Source of the DNA: Paenibacillus sinopodophylli
Lineage (GTDB): Bacteria; Bacillota; Bacilli; Paenibacillales; Paenibacillaceae
Direction of reading: 5' to 3'
DNA: 64,000 nt
Assembly: GCF_005930355.1 (NCBI RefSeq)
Contig: NZ_VDBO01000001.1
Span: 841,339 to 905,338, forward strand
The position numbers and the translations under genes are program-made. Below, in pieces: positions 16,423 through 24,256 of the stretch. The stretch's first letter is position 1; each line of letters begins with the position of its first letter. Under the pieces are notes generated by a model. That model saw only the letters and a program-made list of their open reading frames with translations, ran no database searches and was not told where the DNA came from.

Positions 16423-16437
16423 CTACATAATGTAGTT
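16423..16437. promoter_or_regulatory. BlaI/MecI-type operator before the DUF3105 gene
   Basis: ACTACATAATGTAGT is a perfect 7-1-7 inverted repeat matching the TACA/TGTA operators of BlaI, MecI and CopY repressors. It lies between the M56 protein gene and the DUF3105 gene. A weaker copy stands before the repressor gene. Confidence 0.75.
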
Positions 16438-16454
16438 TTTATATTCAAAAAAAA

Positions 16455-17312
16455 CTAGGTGATCGCTAATGCAATCATGCCCATAAATAAGAGCATAACA
16501 GGGATAGAAATCACGATAGTTGTCATATTTAAACGCACAGGTATGGCTTCATTCGGATCAATCAACTGCTGAAGCCTATAATTTACAACGCCATCAGAGA
16601 AATAGACGAGAACAGGCGTTGGATGATCACTAAAGCCTTTCTTGATCAGCTTCAGCAGCGCTCCTCCCAAACCTAGCTCAGATCCAGTCTGGCGGATCGC
16701 GGACTCATCTGCGAGCAGCTCGCTAATTAATTTGTAATTGTGGTATGACCATCTTGTAAGTGGTATAAACCAAAGTGATTGTGAAATCAACTGAAGTATA
16801 AATATTTTCAAAGAATCATAATGGGACTGATGGAAAGCTTCATGAGCGATAACCGCCTCCAGCTCCTGTTCGTCCAGCAGATCAATCAGACCACTTGATA
16901 ATACCACCATTGGTCTTCTAACGCCAACTGTAAACGCCATCGCCTGCTCATGATCAATGACGATAATGTGTTGATTCAGTGGTTTGTACATTTGAATGAC
17001 ATGCGCTGTCAAATCAATATTTCGAAGCGACATAAGCCTTTGTTTGAATCGTTTGGAATGTACAAATTGTTGATAGATCTTCAAACAAACAATTAGTAGG
17101 GCATATGCGATTAATGCATTCAGAAACGTGATGACTAAAAAATAATACAAGGATTTCTCTCTAAATAAGCTCACACAAAATTTGAAAAAATTAACCTTTA
17201 CATCAGCACCGAAGAAGAGGTTAGCCAAATACATGCCCATCTGTCCCCATACCACAACTGCGATTCCTATGCTGATTGCCATAATAAATGTGGACTTGCG
17301 CTTCCATCTCAT
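16455..17312 (-). CDS. BlaR1-like M56 family metallopeptidase
   Basis: A 285-residue membrane metalloprotease with helices at about 8-30, 50-78 and 262-284. The zinc motif HEAFH lies near residue 152, and the downstream SELLADESAIR block supplies the third ligand. M56 proteins such as BlaR1 and MecR1 cleave the repressor made from the gene next to them. This one is short and lacks the penicillin-binding sensor domain, so its signal is probably not a beta-lactam. It overlaps the repressor gene by 4 bases. Confidence 0.87.
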   Translation of the reverse strand: MRWKRKSTFIMAISIGIAVVVWGQMGMYLANLFFGADVKVNFFKFCVSLFREKSLYYFLVITFLNALIAYALLIVCLKIYQQFVHSKRFKQRLMSLRNIDLTAHVIQMYKPLNQHIIVIDHEQAMAFTVGVRRPMVVLSSGLIDLLDEQELEAVIAHEAFHQSHYDSLKIFILQLISQSLWFIPLTRWSYHNYKLISELLADESAIRQTGSELGLGGALLKLIKKGFSDHPTPVLVYFSDGVVNYRLQQLIDPNEAIPVRLNMTTIVISIPVMLLFMGMIALAIT

Positions 17313-17728
17313 GACGGCTTATCCTTCTTTAATTGTGCAAGCTTACTTTCTAATTTATCCAGCAAGGACTGATCGACATCTTTAATCGCATCAATCATAT
17401 GATTAATGACGACTCCGCCGAATTCATCAAGCAAATTTTCCGTTAGCCGCTTAGATTGTTCTTCAATGAACAACTCCTTCGAGGCGGTTGGGCAAAATAA
17501 AGAGGATCTGCCTTTTGATCTTTTTTGCAAAATTCCTTTTTCTACAAGCCGGTTCATTACTGTCATTACTGTATTGAAATTGGTTTGTTTTTCTTTCTCC
17601 AGACGAAGCTGTACTTCTTTAATACTTAGCTCATCTGCATCCCATAGGATCTCCATAATTTTAGATTCCAATGAACCAAAAAAACGATTCAAGCCAACTT
17701 CACCGTATTTAAAATGTTTAATGTCCAT
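17309..17728 (-). CDS. BlaI/MecI/CopY family repressor
   Basis: A 139-residue winged-helix repressor: SLESKIMEILWDADELSIKEVQLRLEKE, NFNTVMTVMNRLVEKGILQKRSKGRSSLFCP, then a dimerisation tail. GAAAGGAG lies before the ATG. With the M56 protease it forms a classical signal-proteolysis-derepression pair. The two operator-like repeats at 17743-17757 and 16423-16437 imply that it controls itself and the DUF3105 gene. Confidence 0.9.
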   Translation of the reverse strand: MDIKHFKYGEVGLNRFFGSLESKIMEILWDADELSIKEVQLRLEKEKQTNFNTVMTVMNRLVEKGILQKRSKGRSSLFCPTASKELFIEEQSKRLTENLLDEFGGVVINHMIDAIKDVDQSLLDKLESKLAQLKKDKPS

Positions 17729-17742
17729 GGCAATCTCCTTTC

Positions 17743-17757
17743 ACTACATATTATAGT
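17743..17757. promoter_or_regulatory. Weaker BlaI/MecI-type operator before the repressor gene
   Basis: ACTACAT-A-TTATAGT, with 5 of 7 symmetric positions. The left half is identical to the perfect operator at 16423. It sits 15 bases before the repressor start, overlapping the likely promoter. Confidence 0.6.
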
Positions 17758-17808
17758 GCAGCAAAACGATCATTTCAAGTGATGGCATTTGCACTCATAG
17801 GACCATAC

Positions 17809-17822
17809 AGAACATATGTTCT
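17809..17822. promoter_or_regulatory. LexA-like palindrome 1
   Basis: AGAACATATGTTCT is a perfect 14-bp palindrome containing GAAC-N4-GTTC, the core of the Bacillus SOS box (CGAACRNRYGTTYC). The outer bases differ from consensus, and no SOS-type gene is next to it. Confidence 0.4.
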
Positions 17823-17928
17823 ATACCCATTAAAACGGCATTTTCGCTCATTTAACCATATATATCGACGAAATAACCATTTGAACCCATATATAAGCAT
17901 TCGATCAAATAATGACAACACATCAATC

Positions 17929-17942
17929 AGAACATACGTTCC
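17929..17942. promoter_or_regulatory. LexA-like palindrome 2
   Basis: AGAACATACGTTCC fits the Bacillus SOS consensus except for its first base. It starts 120 bp after palindrome 1. The nearest downstream plus-strand gene is thousands of bases away, so a regulatory role is unclear. Confidence 0.4.
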
Positions 17943-18006
17943 CTACCCGCGTTTTCAGCATATTTTGGCAGCTATTTTACGAATAATGATCGTTTTCCTT
18001 ATAAAA

Positions 18007-18041
18007 AAGCCTGCAACAGCATCGATTGCTGCTACAGGCTT
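18007..18041 (-). terminator. Terminator of the thioesterase gene
   Basis: AAGCCTG and CAGGCTT enclose an inner CAGCA/TGCTG helix. On the minus strand T residues follow. It lies 10 bases after the thioesterase stop. Confidence 0.8.
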
Positions 18042-18051
18042 ATCGAATAGA

Positions 18052-18564
18052 TTAGTCCCAAGGATGCTTAACCGTTAAGAAACCGGCAAATTTCTTACTT
18101 TCGTCGCGTCTGATCTTACGCATTTCCGCACGTTGCGGTGCCGTTTCGTACAATTTCAGTTCTTCTTCCGTTTCTGGAACGACTAGTGGCACTGGGACAG
18201 GCTTACGATTCTCGTCGAGTGCGACAAAGGTTAAAAAGGATGTTGCAGCTACTTTACGTTCCCCGCTCAGCAAGTCTTCTTTGATAACTTTCACGAATAC
18301 TTCAACGGACGTACGGCCTGTCCACGTTACGAACGATTCTAGACATACGGAATCGGAAGGACGAATAGGATGCAAGAAATCGACCGAGTCCGTAGAGGCT
18401 GTTACTACCGATCGTCTGCAATGCTTCGTTGCCGCAATCGATGCGATGTCGTCGATATAAGCCATTAGCTTGCCGCCAAACAGCGTATTATGATTGTTTA
18501 CATCAGGCGGAAATACGCGAGCTGTTTTGTAACACTTTGATTCACGCGAGTATCGTTGTTCCAT
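18052..18564 (-). CDS. Acyl-CoA thioesterase (hotdog fold, YkhA-like)
   Basis: This 170-residue protein is of the YkhA/YciA acyl-CoA hydrolase type. The active-site segment VNNHNTLFGGKLMAYIDDIASIAA lies at about residues 22-45, followed by STDSVDFLHPIRPSDSV. It should hydrolyse acyl-CoA to free acid and CoA in the cytoplasm. It starts 3 bases after the nucleoside hydrolase stop, so the two are co-transcribed, though no biochemical link is obvious. Confidence 0.88.
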   Translation of the reverse strand: MEQRYSRESKCYKTARVFPPDVNNHNTLFGGKLMAYIDDIASIAATKHCRRSVVTASTDSVDFLHPIRPSDSVCLESFVTWTGRTSVEVFVKVIKEDLLSGERKVAATSFLTFVALDENRKPVPVPLVVPETEEELKLYETAPQRAEMRKIRRDESKKFAGFLTVKHPWD

Positions 18565-18567
18565 CGC

Positions 18568-19533
18568 TTAACTATCCTCTCTAATAAAAACGGATAACAG
18601 CTCTTCAATCGCTTTTTCTTGATCGACTTCTAAACAGAAGTTAATCGGTCTACCCACTGCAGCTTTCACACGACGATCGGTTATGATCATGCCCGCAGTA
18701 TAGCCTACGCCGCAATCAATAGTTGCATGGATCGACTGTGTTTGCAGTAAGGACGGATGAACGGCTGCGATGACAGCTAGAGGATCATGCATCGGACATT
18801 CACCGTCGAAATCGTTCGATAACGTATAGAAATCAAAATATATCTGCAGCGCCGAATTCATAAAGTTAAATACATCGCGCTTACTTGGAGGAACGACAAG
18901 TGACAATTCGGATAAATGCCGCTTCGTTAAGCGTGTCTGCTGTGTTACATCTAATCCTACGATCAAAAGTGGAAGCTCGGATTCGAATACGATTGCCGCG
19001 GCTTCCGGGTCTCCATACAGATTCGCTTCGCTCACAGGGGTAATGTTGCCAGGAGCAAATACGGTGCCACCCATAACTACTACCTGCTTGAACTTGGATA
19101 CTATGCTTGGATCAAGCTGCAGCGCCAAAGCTAAATTTGTCAATCTGCCTACGGTTACAAGCGTGAGCTCGCCAGGCGCTTCATTTACCTTGCGAACGAT
19201 GAATGCTGCTGCAGATTCTTCTAGTGCCTGTACCTCAGACGGAGGAAGAATAGCATCTCCAATTCCATTATGCCCATGAATATGAGGAACAGCACCAGGG
19301 AACAAACGCTTTAAGGGTCCTGCTGCTCCCTTTGCCACTGGTACCTCATAGCCGCAGTTTGCTGCTTTAATTACCCTCAGTGTATTCTCGGTCGCTTGAT
19401 CAACGTCTGTATTGCCGAAACCCGTTGTGATGCCCTCTACCTTGACGTCAGGTGATAGTAATGCGTACAATATCGCCAAAGCATCATCAATGCCTGTATC
19501 TACATCAAGAAGCAATCTGTTTTTCGTCGACAT
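18568..19533 (-). CDS. Inosine-uridine preferring nucleoside hydrolase
   Basis: A 321-residue ribonucleoside hydrolase with the calcium-binding DVDTGIDDA at residues 10-18, VVVMGGTVFAPGNITPVSEANLYGDPEAA in the middle and HDPLAVIAAVHP near residue 243. It splits nucleosides to base and ribose. AGGAGG lies 9 bases before the ATG. This activity would feed hypoxanthine and xanthine into the catabolic locus at 34-49 kb, although the genes are far apart. Confidence 0.9.
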   Translation of the reverse strand: MSTKNRLLLDVDTGIDDALAILYALLSPDVKVEGITTGFGNTDVDQATENTLRVIKAANCGYEVPVAKGAAGPLKRLFPGAVPHIHGHNGIGDAILPPSEVQALEESAAAFIVRKVNEAPGELTLVTVGRLTNLALALQLDPSIVSKFKQVVVMGGTVFAPGNITPVSEANLYGDPEAAAIVFESELPLLIVGLDVTQQTRLTKRHLSELSLVVPPSKRDVFNFMNSALQIYFDFYTLSNDFDGECPMHDPLAVIAAVHPSLLQTQSIHATIDCGVGYTAGMIITDRRVKAAVGRPINFCLEVDQEKAIEELLSVFIREDS

Positions 19534-19646
19534 GTCATGATACCTCCTTCTACTATCGTATATTGTAATCGATTCATCTAGAAAATACGATAAATCATCA
19601 AAAAGTTTGTTTTATTTTACGAAATAAAGACATATTTTTGTATAGA

Positions 19647-20378
19647 TTAACCAAAATAAAAACTGATATAAATCATAATGAGCAAACCGATAATAAAGGA
19701 ATAGGTCGCTGACCGCTCATAGCCATGACCATGCGTTTCTGGAATGAGCTCCTTATAGACGATAAACAGCATCGCACCTGATGCAAATGCTAGTCCGTAG
19801 CCAATAAGCCCTTCGATATAGCTTGCGGCAAAATAACCAACAATTGCGGACACGACCTCCATAAGTCCTGTCAGCGTGACGATCAGCATGAGCTTCAGCT
19901 TGCTTACCTTGGAGTGGATGAGGAAGATCGCTAGGACAAGCCCTTCCGGCATATTCTGTGCCCCAATCGCAATAGCCACCATTGGACCGAGTCCGCCATT
20001 CGAGCTTGCATAACTGAATCCGGTACTTAACCCTTCAGGAATATTATGTATAAATAGAGCGAAAATAACGAGCAATGACTTGCTGTCAAACGACGATACC
20101 CCGCGTTTTTGCTCAATATCGATATGCGGTAAATTTTTCTCTAACAGATCCAGTGCAATTACGCCAATAAGCAAGCCTAGTGTTAATGGAATAATACCCG
20201 ATTCCTTCAACGCTTGTGGCAGCAAGCCGAATGTCGATGCCGACACCATAATGCCTGCTGTGAAAGCGATAAGCACATCCTTCCACTTCTCCGAAAGGCT
20301 TTTGACAAAGAGCAGCGGCACAGCACCGAGTACCGTTGCCATTGCGGATATAAAACTGCCGACGAGCGCTTCTACCAT
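19647..20378 (-). CDS. ZIP family divalent metal transporter
   Basis: A 243-residue membrane protein with eight predicted helices. The two metal-site helices carry HNIPEGLSTGFSYAS (about residue 113) and AQNMPEGLVLAIF (about 140). ZIP proteins import zinc and other divalent metals. AGGAG lies before the ATG. No Zur-like box was seen upstream. Confidence 0.88.
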   Translation of the reverse strand: MVEALVGSFISAMATVLGAVPLLFVKSLSEKWKDVLIAFTAGIMVSASTFGLLPQALKESGIIPLTLGLLIGVIALDLLEKNLPHIDIEQKRGVSSFDSKSLLVIFALFIHNIPEGLSTGFSYASSNGGLGPMVAIAIGAQNMPEGLVLAIFLIHSKVSKLKLMLIVTLTGLMEVVSAIVGYFAASYIEGLIGYGLAFASGAMLFIVYKELIPETHGHGYERSATYSFIIGLLIMIYISFYFG

Positions 20379-20428
20379 GCTGCTTCTCCTAACTGGGCGG
20401 AGCTTTACTCCGAAGATATTGCAAACAA

Positions 20429-20890
20429 CTATCCTTCAGGCTGTTCAGCCCATAGTTTCAATTGTTTGTTGCGATGATCTAAAAACTTTCTCATATATCT
20501 CTTTAATATGAGCCGCTCTGTTATCCATCCTAGCATACCTAGAGGTGCTTCAAAACGCAGTACATCAGTCATTAACGTGCCACTATCCCGCTTCTCGAAA
20601 TGATGCTCATGTCGAAGAGCTTTAAAAGCACCTTTTTGCGTCTCATCCACGAAAAAGAATGGGATGTCCATCTCCGTAATCTTCGAGGTCAATCGCTGGC
20701 GTACACCAAAATGAGTAGCTTCAAACGTAACAAGCTCACCTTTTTGGATTAGGCCACTTGTTACTCCCTCCACCGCTTTTTCTCTTGTGTGTTTCCACAC
20801 TGTTTTTGTATGTATATCGATATCGCGTGCTAGATCGAAACAAATCTCAATTGGTGCATCGATATAGATTTCAGTTACAACTTCAACCAT
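20429..20890 (-). CDS. SRPBCC/START-like domain protein
   Basis: A 153-residue protein of the SRPBCC (polyketide cyclase/CoxG-like) fold: EIYIDAPIEICFDLARDIDIHTKTV at the start, HEHHFEKRDSGTLMTDVLRFEAPLGMLGWITERLILKRYMRKFL at the end. The last block is typical of a common bacterial subfamily that binds lipophilic ligands. The ATG at 20890 is preferred to a GTG three codons earlier; neither has a strong ribosome site. Function unknown. Confidence 0.78.
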   Translation of the reverse strand: MVEVVTEIYIDAPIEICFDLARDIDIHTKTVWKHTREKAVEGVTSGLIQKGELVTFEATHFGVRQRLTSKITEMDIPFFFVDETQKGAFKALRHEHHFEKRDSGTLMTDVLRFEAPLGMLGWITERLILKRYMRKFLDHRNKQLKLWAEQPEG

Positions 20891-20938
20891 TATAAACACC
20901 GCTTTTCTTATTCAGCATGATCCCATTGTTCTTCTCAA

Positions 20939-21304
20939 TCATGCCTCTTTGCTCGAATAGAAATGAAGCCGATTGCCAAATGGATCTGTAAGTTTTACTG
21001 CATGCCATTCCTTATCAAAGCCTGGTCTAGCGTAGGTGTACGATTTACTTAACAGATGCTTCTGAAGGGCTTCTGCATCTTCTACTTCAATTCGGATTGC
21101 GGAGCCCGGCGTAGCATCGCCGTAATGCTCAGAGAGATGGATAATACATTCTCCATTGGAGATCTGCATATAGAGAGGCATATCGGGTTCATAACGATGT
21201 TCCCAATCACAAGTGAATGCTAAGAAATCGAGATAAAACTCGCGCGCCTTCTTTTCATCAAATATACGTAGAATGGGAACGGCACTTTTCATGGCTGTTT
21301 TCAT
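20939..21304 (-). CDS. Glyoxalase/bleomycin-resistance (VOC) family protein
   Basis: A 121-residue single VOC domain: PILRIFDEKKAREFYLDFLAFTCDWEHRYE, ECIIHLSEHYGDATPGSAIRIEV and KLTDPFGNRLHFY. The order of strands and the metal-ligand positions (His in IIHLSE, Glu in RIEV, His/Tyr near the end) fit the bleomycin-binding/glyoxalase type. GGAGG lies before the ATG. It may bind a toxic metabolite or antibiotic; the substrate cannot be read. Confidence 0.85.
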   Translation of the reverse strand: MKTAMKSAVPILRIFDEKKAREFYLDFLAFTCDWEHRYEPDMPLYMQISNGECIIHLSEHYGDATPGSAIRIEVEDAEALQKHLLSKSYTYARPGFDKEWHAVKLTDPFGNRLHFYSSKEA

Positions 21305-21325
21305 TTACTTACACCTCCACTTTCA

Positions 21326-21721
21326 TTAGCTCTCTCTCGGAATAACAAAGCATTTATCGGTATTTGTAAATCCGATTCGTGGATAATAATCCAATGCTGT
21401 AGGCGCTGATAGAAGAACAAGCGAAACTTCGGGACCAAGCTTTGCCCTCAGATGCTCAACCAGCTGCTTGCCAATACCTAGCTTCTGATAATCCTTGCTG
21501 ACGGCTAGATCAGACAGATAGCAGCAATATACATAATCGGTTATAGCACGGGCAATTCCGACGAGCTTATCCCCGTCCCATGCACTAACCAATTCGTCAG
21601 CATGATCAATCATTTTCTGAAGTCGCTCTAGGTTCTGAAAAGGTCTTTTAATACCTGATTGCTCGAACACTTGGGATAATTGCTCGGCTGTAACCGTTCT
21701 ATTCGTATCGTAATTGATCAT
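21326..21721 (-). CDS. GNAT family N-acetyltransferase
   Basis: A 131-residue acetyltransferase with the acetyl-CoA loop VSKDYQKLGIGKQLVEHL and C-terminal LSAPTALDYYPRIGFTNTDKCFVI. The start at 21721 has AAAGGGG 11 bases upstream; an earlier in-frame start lacks one. It lies 22 bases from the VOC gene on the same strand. Confidence 0.85.
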   Translation of the reverse strand: MINYDTNRTVTAEQLSQVFEQSGIKRPFQNLERLQKMIDHADELVSAWDGDKLVGIARAITDYVYCCYLSDLAVSKDYQKLGIGKQLVEHLRAKLGPEVSLVLLSAPTALDYYPRIGFTNTDKCFVIPRES

Positions 21722-21865
21722 AATCAATCGTCCCCTTTCAACTTGAAAATCTATGAAAACACGCCTAACTATCGTCGTTCCAACCATATTTAGTTGAATC
21801 CCCAGTCCGTTTCATGGCTCCGAAGGATACATATATAGAAGGCAAAAAATCGGTTTAGGAGGGAT

Positions 21866-22423
21866 ATGATAGTGATAGCTTCATCCAAGGCTTCAGCGGA
21901 ACGGTTAAGAAAAAACGGGCATCCCAAGAGAAAATTCGTTTGCCAGAAAAAGAAACATAGACCTGCAGCTTGTTTGAAACCTAGAAGAGTCATTAAGTGC
22001 TCGCGAGGTGCAGAAGGACCTCCAGGTCCAGCAGGTAGAAACGGCTTGCAAGGTGCCATCGGCCCAGCTGGAATTCCCGGCCCTCAGGGTACAAGTGGAG
22101 TTCCGGGACCACAAGGTGCACCGGGATTGCAAGGTTTCCCTGGAGCAGCAGGCTCTCAAGGTCCGCAAGGGATTCAGGGTGTTCAAGGACCTCCGGGTAC
22201 ATCAAGTTCTTCCGACTACACCGAGTTGATTATACTGCTCAATGGGTATGAAACGGCCGGATTCGTCATCAATGTGATGACACCAGGACAGCCGAATGGG
22301 TTTGCAGGTACAGTGAATGCTGTACTTGAGACCCTCGTTCAGCTCATAACGTTGACAGGCTCCGTTATGACGGTTCCGTTAAGCCATATTACGAATATTG
22401 AGCTGCTATCCCAGCCCACATAG
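21866..22423 (+). CDS. Collagen-like repeat protein, probable spore surface component
   Basis: This 185-residue protein has a basic N-terminus of about 45 residues and some 20 Gly-X-Y triplets (residues 48-111, such as [10 protein letters not shown] and [10 protein letters not shown]). Its C-terminal domain of about 70 residues has hydrophobic beta strands ([18 protein letters not shown]). Collagen-like BclA-type proteins form filaments on spores of Bacillales. AGGAGG lies only 4 bases before the ATG; a GTG two codons on is better spaced. Two small proteins follow. The spore assignment is inferred. Confidence 0.8.
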   Translation: MIVIASSKASAERLRKNGHPKRKFVCQKKKHRPAACLKPRRVIKCSRGAEGPPGPAGRNGLQGAIGPAGIPGPQGTSGVPGPQGAPGLQGFPGAAGSQGPQGIQGVQGPPGTSSSSDYTELIILLNGYETAGFVINVMTPGQPNGFAGTVNAVLETLVQLITLTGSVMTVPLSHITNIELLSQPT

Positions 22424-22440
22424 AAAAGAGGAATCGGCTT

Positions 22441-22656
22441 ATGTCAACATCGCTTTCAGGCGATTTGCTTCCTTTGATCGGCAGAGAAGTATTCGTCATG
22501 ACAAACGGCTACGGCCAAGTTGCCATTATCGGCAGACTCGATCAGGTCGGCAATGATTTCATACTTGTATCCTTCGAACAGGATAAATTCCTTTACGAGA
22601 TAAGAATATTGTATGCAACCATTATTTATGTGCATGAGAATCCTGCAAGCTTATAG
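22441..22656 (+). CDS. Small beta-rich protein, DUF2642-like
   Basis: A 71-residue protein: LLPLIGREVFVMTNGYGQVAI, then IGRLDQVGNDFILVSF and a strand-rich end. The pattern of a small barrel with a glycine turn resembles the DUF2642 proteins seen in spore-coat gene clusters. It follows the collagen-like gene by 17 bases on the same strand. Confidence 0.65.
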   Translation: MSTSLSGDLLPLIGREVFVMTNGYGQVAIIGRLDQVGNDFILVSFEQDKFLYEIRILYATIIYVHENPASL

Positions 22657-22683
22657 CAAGCACCTATGGAAGGAAGGATCATT

Positions 22684-22905
22684 ATGGCGATTGTATCCAA
22701 TAATCATTTCATACTGCCTGGTTCTGCCCTATATGGGCTGTTGAGAAACAATCAAGGTACTTTAATGGATATTACGACAGCAAGCGGAGTCCATTCAGGA
22801 AAATTGCTATCGTTCAATACGAATTTCATCACACTCGTCTCGCCTGAAGGAAACCCTGTTTATGTGCGCGCTTCAGAAATGGTTTCCTTTACGTTCTTAG
22901 TCTAA
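22684..22905 (+). CDS. Small beta-rich protein, DUF2642-like (second copy)
   Basis: A 73-residue protein with the same plan as its neighbour: FILPGSALYGLLRNNQGTLMD, GKLLSFNTNFITLVSPEG and VYVRASEMVSF. I start at the ATG at 22684 because GGAAGGA precedes it; an ATG six codons earlier is part of that site. A terminator follows at once. The two small proteins are probably paralogues. Confidence 0.6.
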   Translation: MAIVSNNHFILPGSALYGLLRNNQGTLMDITTASGVHSGKLLSFNTNFITLVSPEGNPVYVRASEMVSFTFLV

Positions 22906-22957
22906 AAAAGAGGCTGGCTATGCTGCGATTTCACTCGACAAGCTGCCAGCCTCTTTT
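22905..22957. terminator. Bidirectional terminator
   Basis: AAAAAGAGGCTGGC and GCCAGCCTCTTTTT form a 14-bp perfect stem with T runs on both sides. It serves the spore-surface cluster and the converging gene. Confidence 0.88.
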
Positions 22958-23403
22958 TAATCCATAAATGATTCCCTCGTTTGATCGGCAATGTAGTTCG
23001 ATATGGCTCTCTGCAGCCCATCGAATAATTCATCGGTTTCCCAAATGACTTTAAAACCCATAGCCAGCGAGGCACCAAGCTCATTTCCTAGTGGCATTTG
23101 CAGCCAATCCTCATTAGCAATACCATAATCAGCTTCAATGCCGCTTTCATAAACCACTTTTATCGAGGTGAGCTTGTTGTATTCCTCCACAGAAGCTTGC
23201 TCAAGTGACTCAAACGAAAATTGATGTAAAATAGCTTCGGCCAACTTTTGCTTCTTGTCGGTAATCAGTAAAAAACTCAAGTTGGAATCTTCCTCATTCT
23301 CATCGTCTGCACAGAGACCAATAAGAGCAATTCCATCCACATAGGTCTGCTTGCCAGCCCATTCCACGAATGCATACATCAGCTTGTAATGATCAGGTCT
23401 CAT
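22957..23403 (-). CDS. Nucleotidyltransferase-fold protein, function unknown
   Basis: A 148-residue acidic protein. VDGIALIGLCADDENEEDSNLSFLLITD and SIKVVYESGIEADYGIANEDWL have the beta-strand spacing of a nucleotidyltransferase domain, with GFKVIWETDELFDGL following as in aminoglycoside adenylyltransferase relatives. The catalytic GS-x9-DxD pattern is degenerate, so enzyme activity is doubtful. AGGGAC lies before the ATG. Function unknown. Confidence 0.6.
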   Translation of the reverse strand: MRPDHYKLMYAFVEWAGKQTYVDGIALIGLCADDENEEDSNLSFLLITDKKQKLAEAILHQFSFESLEQASVEEYNKLTSIKVVYESGIEADYGIANEDWLQMPLGNELGASLAMGFKVIWETDELFDGLQRAISNYIADQTRESFMD

Positions 23404-23463
23404 TCGTCATGTCCCTTCTATACAACTAGCAATAAAGCCATACATCCCGCTCGCCTCGTCCGA

Positions 23464-24219
23464 TTATAACTGTTTCTGCTTACTATATGCCACGACCTCT
23501 TCATAGGATAAATGACCACCAAATATATCAAGGGCACTCCCAATCGTTAGATCAAGCTTCCCTTTCGACAACGTATTGAACTGATCCATATCCGCAAGCG
23601 ATCTAGCTCCACCCGCGTAAGTAGTCGGAATGCTGACCCAATCCGCAAGTGCGCTGACAAGACTTTGCTGAATGCCGCGCTGCTTTCCTTCCACATCTAC
23701 AGCATGTACCAGAAATTCGTCGCAATATTGCTCAAGAAATCGAATATTTTCCTGATTCACTTCAAAGTCGCTGAATTGCTTCCATTGATTCGTTACTACA
23801 AACCACTTGCCATCCTTTTCTTTGCAACTAAGATCGATGACGAGACGGTCTTTGCCCACCACAGATACGATTCTCGAGAGATGGTCCTCATTAAGCTGTC
23901 CATCTTTGAATATGTAAGAGGTTACGATAATATGCGAAGCACCTTTTTCCAAATAGAAAGCAGCATTATCCGCTGTGATGCCTCCTCCTATTTGAAGCCC
24001 GCCTGGATAATGCTCTAGTGCAAGAATGGCCGCCTCTTCATTACCGCCACCAAGCATGATGACATGCCCGCCAGTTAAGGCATCCTTCTGGAATAGCTCT
24101 GCATAATAGGCAGAATCCTGTTTCGAAACAAAGTTTTCTATAATTTCAGTATTGAGTGTTTCTCCAACGATTTGTTTTACTTTCCCATCATGCAAATCGA
24201 TACAAGGTCTGAATTTCAA
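23464..24219 (-). CDS. hisA: HisA, eukaryotic-type ProFAR isomerase
   Basis: A 251-residue TIM barrel that converts ProFAR to PRFAR in histidine synthesis. It is of the yeast HIS6 type rather than the usual bacterial type: FRPCIDLHDGKVKQIVGETL at the start, DSAYYAELFQKDALTGGHVIMLGGGNEEAA, DRLVIDLSCKEKDGKWFV, and LDLTIGSALDIFGGHL near the end. The start is set at TTG 24219 with GAGG 7 bases before, matching the family's N-terminus; another TTG lies 12 codons earlier. No other his gene is near. It may be a functional second or sole HisA. Confidence 0.85.
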   Translation of the reverse strand: MKFRPCIDLHDGKVKQIVGETLNTEIIENFVSKQDSAYYAELFQKDALTGGHVIMLGGGNEEAAILALEHYPGGLQIGGGITADNAAFYLEKGASHIIVTSYIFKDGQLNEDHLSRIVSVVGKDRLVIDLSCKEKDGKWFVVTNQWKQFSDFEVNQENIRFLEQYCDEFLVHAVDVEGKQRGIQQSLVSALADWVSIPTTYAGGARSLADMDQFNTLSKGKLDLTIGSALDIFGGHLSYEEVVAYSKQKQL

Positions 24220-24256
24220 CGTGATTCCTCTATTCTTTAAGTTCTTTGCTAGCAAG

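Larger units (their letters stand above)
17758..18006. repeat. Gene-free stretch with imperfect repeats and two LexA-like boxes
   Basis: No gene seen. AGAACATATGTTCT (17809-17822) and AGAACATACGTTCC (17929-17942) begin exactly 120 bp apart. Both are followed by similar sequence (CTA-CCC, then G-CAT and T-rich runs). Between them the phrases AACCATATATATCGA and AACCCATATATAAGC also repeat imperfectly. It looks like a repetitive intergenic element rather than an ordinary promoter region. Confidence 0.5.
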
